From Pseudomonadota bacterium (GTDB lineage: Bacteria; Pseudomonadota; Alphaproteobacteria; Azospirillales; Azospirillaceae): a DNA stretch of 30,698 nucleotides. The position numbers were made by a program, and so were the translations under genes. Every line of letters starts with the position of its first letter. The stretch's first letter is position 1. Positions 29,900 to 30,698 of the stretch are shown here, in pieces. The notes under the pieces were generated by a model. The model was not told the DNA's origin, ran no database searches, and was given only the letters and a program-made list of their open reading frames with translations. Location: positions 1 through 30,698 of the forward strand of contig JAEYPE010000188.1 of assembly GCA_023411035.1 (NCBI GenBank), given 5' to 3'.

Positions 29900-29925
29900 A
29901 CGGAAGTCCGATTCGGGGAGCCGCC

Positions 29926-30435
29926 ATGGAGCCGCAAAGGGAACTGGACGAGGACACCATCGCCTTCGCCGGAAAGCTGTTCCACTGGGCGCGGACCGGC
30001 TGCACCGCCGAGCTGGCGGAACTGCTGGAGATGGGCCTGCCGCCCAACCTGCGGAACGACAAGGGCGACAGCCTGCTGATGCTGGCCAGCTACCACGGTC
30101 ACGCCGAACTTGCCCGGACCCTGATGCGCCACGGCGCCGATCCGGAACTGGCGAACGACCGCGGGCAGACGCCGCTGGCCGCCGCCGCCTTCAAAGGGGA
30201 TGCCGCGGTCCTTCGCGTTCTGCTGGAGGAAGGCGCGGCGGTGGACGGCTGCGGGCCGGACGGGCGGACGGCGCTGATGACCGCGGCCATGTTCGACCGG
30301 GTGGAGATGCTGGACGTCCTGCTCGCCCGCGGCGCCGACGCGGAGGCGCGGGACGCGCGCGGCCTGACCGCCCGCGAGGCGGCTCTCGCCATGGGCGCCG
30401 CGAACGCCGCCGCCCGGCTGGGGGGGACCGCCTGA
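29926..30435 (+). CDS. Ankyrin-repeat protein
   Basis: A 169-aa cytoplasmic protein made of about four ankyrin repeats after an N-terminal helix (EDTIAFAGKLFHWARTGCTAELAELLEMGLPPNLRN). Clear repeats read KGDSLLMLASYHGHAELARTLMRHGADPEL, RGQTPLAAAAFKGDAAVLRVLLEEGAAVD and DGRTALMTAAMFDRVEMLDVLLARGADAEA. GGGGAG lies five bases before the ATG. It starts 26 bp after the LysR gene and is probably co-transcribed with it. Small bacterial ankyrin proteins of this size often bind partner enzymes such as catalase; no partner is identifiable here. Confidence 0.85.
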   Translation: MEPQRELDEDTIAFAGKLFHWARTGCTAELAELLEMGLPPNLRNDKGDSLLMLASYHGHAELARTLMRHGADPELANDRGQTPLAAAAFKGDAAVLRVLLEEGAAVDGCGPDGRTALMTAAMFDRVEMLDVLLARGADAEARDARGLTAREAALAMGAANAAARLGGTA

Positions 30436-30473
30436 GCGGCACCTTGATCCTCCGAGCCCCGTCCGTCCGATCC

Positions 30474-30497
30474 GCTGCGGCGGCATTGAGCCGCAGC
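30474..30497 (+). terminator. Hairpin after ankyrin gene
   Basis: GCTGCGGC (30474-30481) and GCCGCAGC (30490-30497) form a perfect 8-bp stem with an 8-nt loop, 38 bp after the stop. No T-tract follows. It is the most likely 3' end of the LysR-ankyrin transcript. Confidence 0.45.
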
Positions 30498-30547
30498 CGC
30501 CGGATTCTGCCGGCAAAACCGACGCATCCGTGTACCCGCGGCGGCGC

Positions 30548-30578
30548 GGGGGGGCGGGGCACCCCCCCCCCCCCCCCC
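30548..30578. repeat. G7-C-G4 followed by a 17-C homopolymer
   Basis: The + strand reads G7, C, G4, CA, then 17 C (30562-30578). On the minus strand a G17 run can pair with the following C4-G-C7, giving a hairpin behind the porin gene. The length of such a run is unstable in replication and hard to sequence, so the exact count should be doubted. Confidence 0.7.
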
Positions 30579-30605
30579 GGTAGACCGGACCGGATCGAAC
30601 CGGGA

Positions 30606-30698
30606 TCAGAAGGTCAGCGCGGTTTGCAGGATCACGATGTTGCCGTCGCGATCGGCCGCGCCCACTTCCCGGTTGTCCAGGTTGTAGTGGGTGTACTC
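30606..30698 (-). CDS. C-terminal end of probable outer-membrane porin (partial)
   Basis: The last 30 codons and stop of a gene entering from the right edge. The protein ends EYTHYNLDNREVGAADRD then GNIVILQTALTF. Alternating hydrophobic residues and a terminal phenylalanine are the outer-membrane beta-barrel signature, and the YxLxNRE-type turn with acidic loop is common in general or phosphate-selective porins. A TonB receptor is the alternative. Nothing upstream can be seen. Confidence 0.6.
   Translation of the reverse strand, partial: EYTHYNLDNREVGAADRDGNIVILQTALTF

Noticed and set aside
526..30597. Exact 15-mer GACCGGACCGGATCG at 526-540 and 30583-30597
   Set aside because: Internally repetitive and GC-rich; one such match in 30 kb is near chance expectation, and flanks do not match.
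1..30698. CRISPR arrays, tRNA/rRNA genes, insertion sequences, phage or integrase genes
   Set aside because: No spaced direct repeats, no tRNA-like folds and no transposase or integrase motifs were seen in any frame or gap.

Overview
The window looks like chromosomal or large-replicon DNA of a high-GC alphaproteobacterium, most likely Azospirillum or a close relative (Rhodospirillales/Azospirillales). This is an inference from family content and codon use: strong G/C at third positions, a small MCRIF-type ribbon-helix-helix regulator, a DUF1127 protein beside a GcvA-type LysR regulator, GAF-GGDEF and PAS-rich signalling proteins. No tRNA, rRNA, CRISPR array, insertion sequence or phage gene was seen. 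Very long open frames opposite the real genes are GC-driven shadows and are left out.

Region 1 (about 600-7060, + strand) is an iron-handling locus. It holds a di-heme peroxidase, an imelysin (M75) with an intact GxHxxE motif, a di-heme DUF1111 protein, a second imelysin without the motif histidine, and a DUF1513 beta-propeller. All five carry export signals. A strong Fur-box-like site precedes the peroxidase, and two Fur-like sites in a 29-bp direct repeat precede the first imelysin. The set resembles the periplasmic half of EfeUOB (M75 protein plus haem peroxidase), but no permease is present.

Region 2 (7170-11590) has a small unknown gene and a gamma-glutamyltransferase-family enzyme on +. 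Facing them on - are an Ldh-family oxidoreductase and an amidase, a likely nitrogen or amino-acid scavenging set.

Region 3 (11790-15819) has an unknown HEAGH-motif protein, an unknown membrane-anchored protein with an FNR-type site upstream, a GAF-GGDEF diguanylate cyclase (-), and a UraA-type nucleobase permease with a structured leader. Region 4 (15856-18825, -) is one large PAS/GAF hybrid histidine kinase.

Region 5 (19019-24544, -) is a glycan or glycoconjugate cluster. A glycosyltransferase fused to UDP-galactopyranose mutase is followed by a compound palindromic element, a clan GH-A glycosidase, and an ABC exporter overlapping it by 4 nt. A divergent small ribbon-helix-helix protein starts at 24942.

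Region 6 (25417-28015, -) has a glyoxalase I gene, the small subunit of a gluconate-2-dehydrogenase-type enzyme and its GMC flavoprotein subunit, without a cytochrome c subunit. Region 7 (28209-30698) has a small secreted protein (+), a DUF1127 protein (-) divergent from a GcvA-like LysR regulator (+) with CTCAT/ATGAG inverted repeats between them, an ankyrin protein, a 17-C tract, and the 3' end of a probable outer-membrane porin (-).
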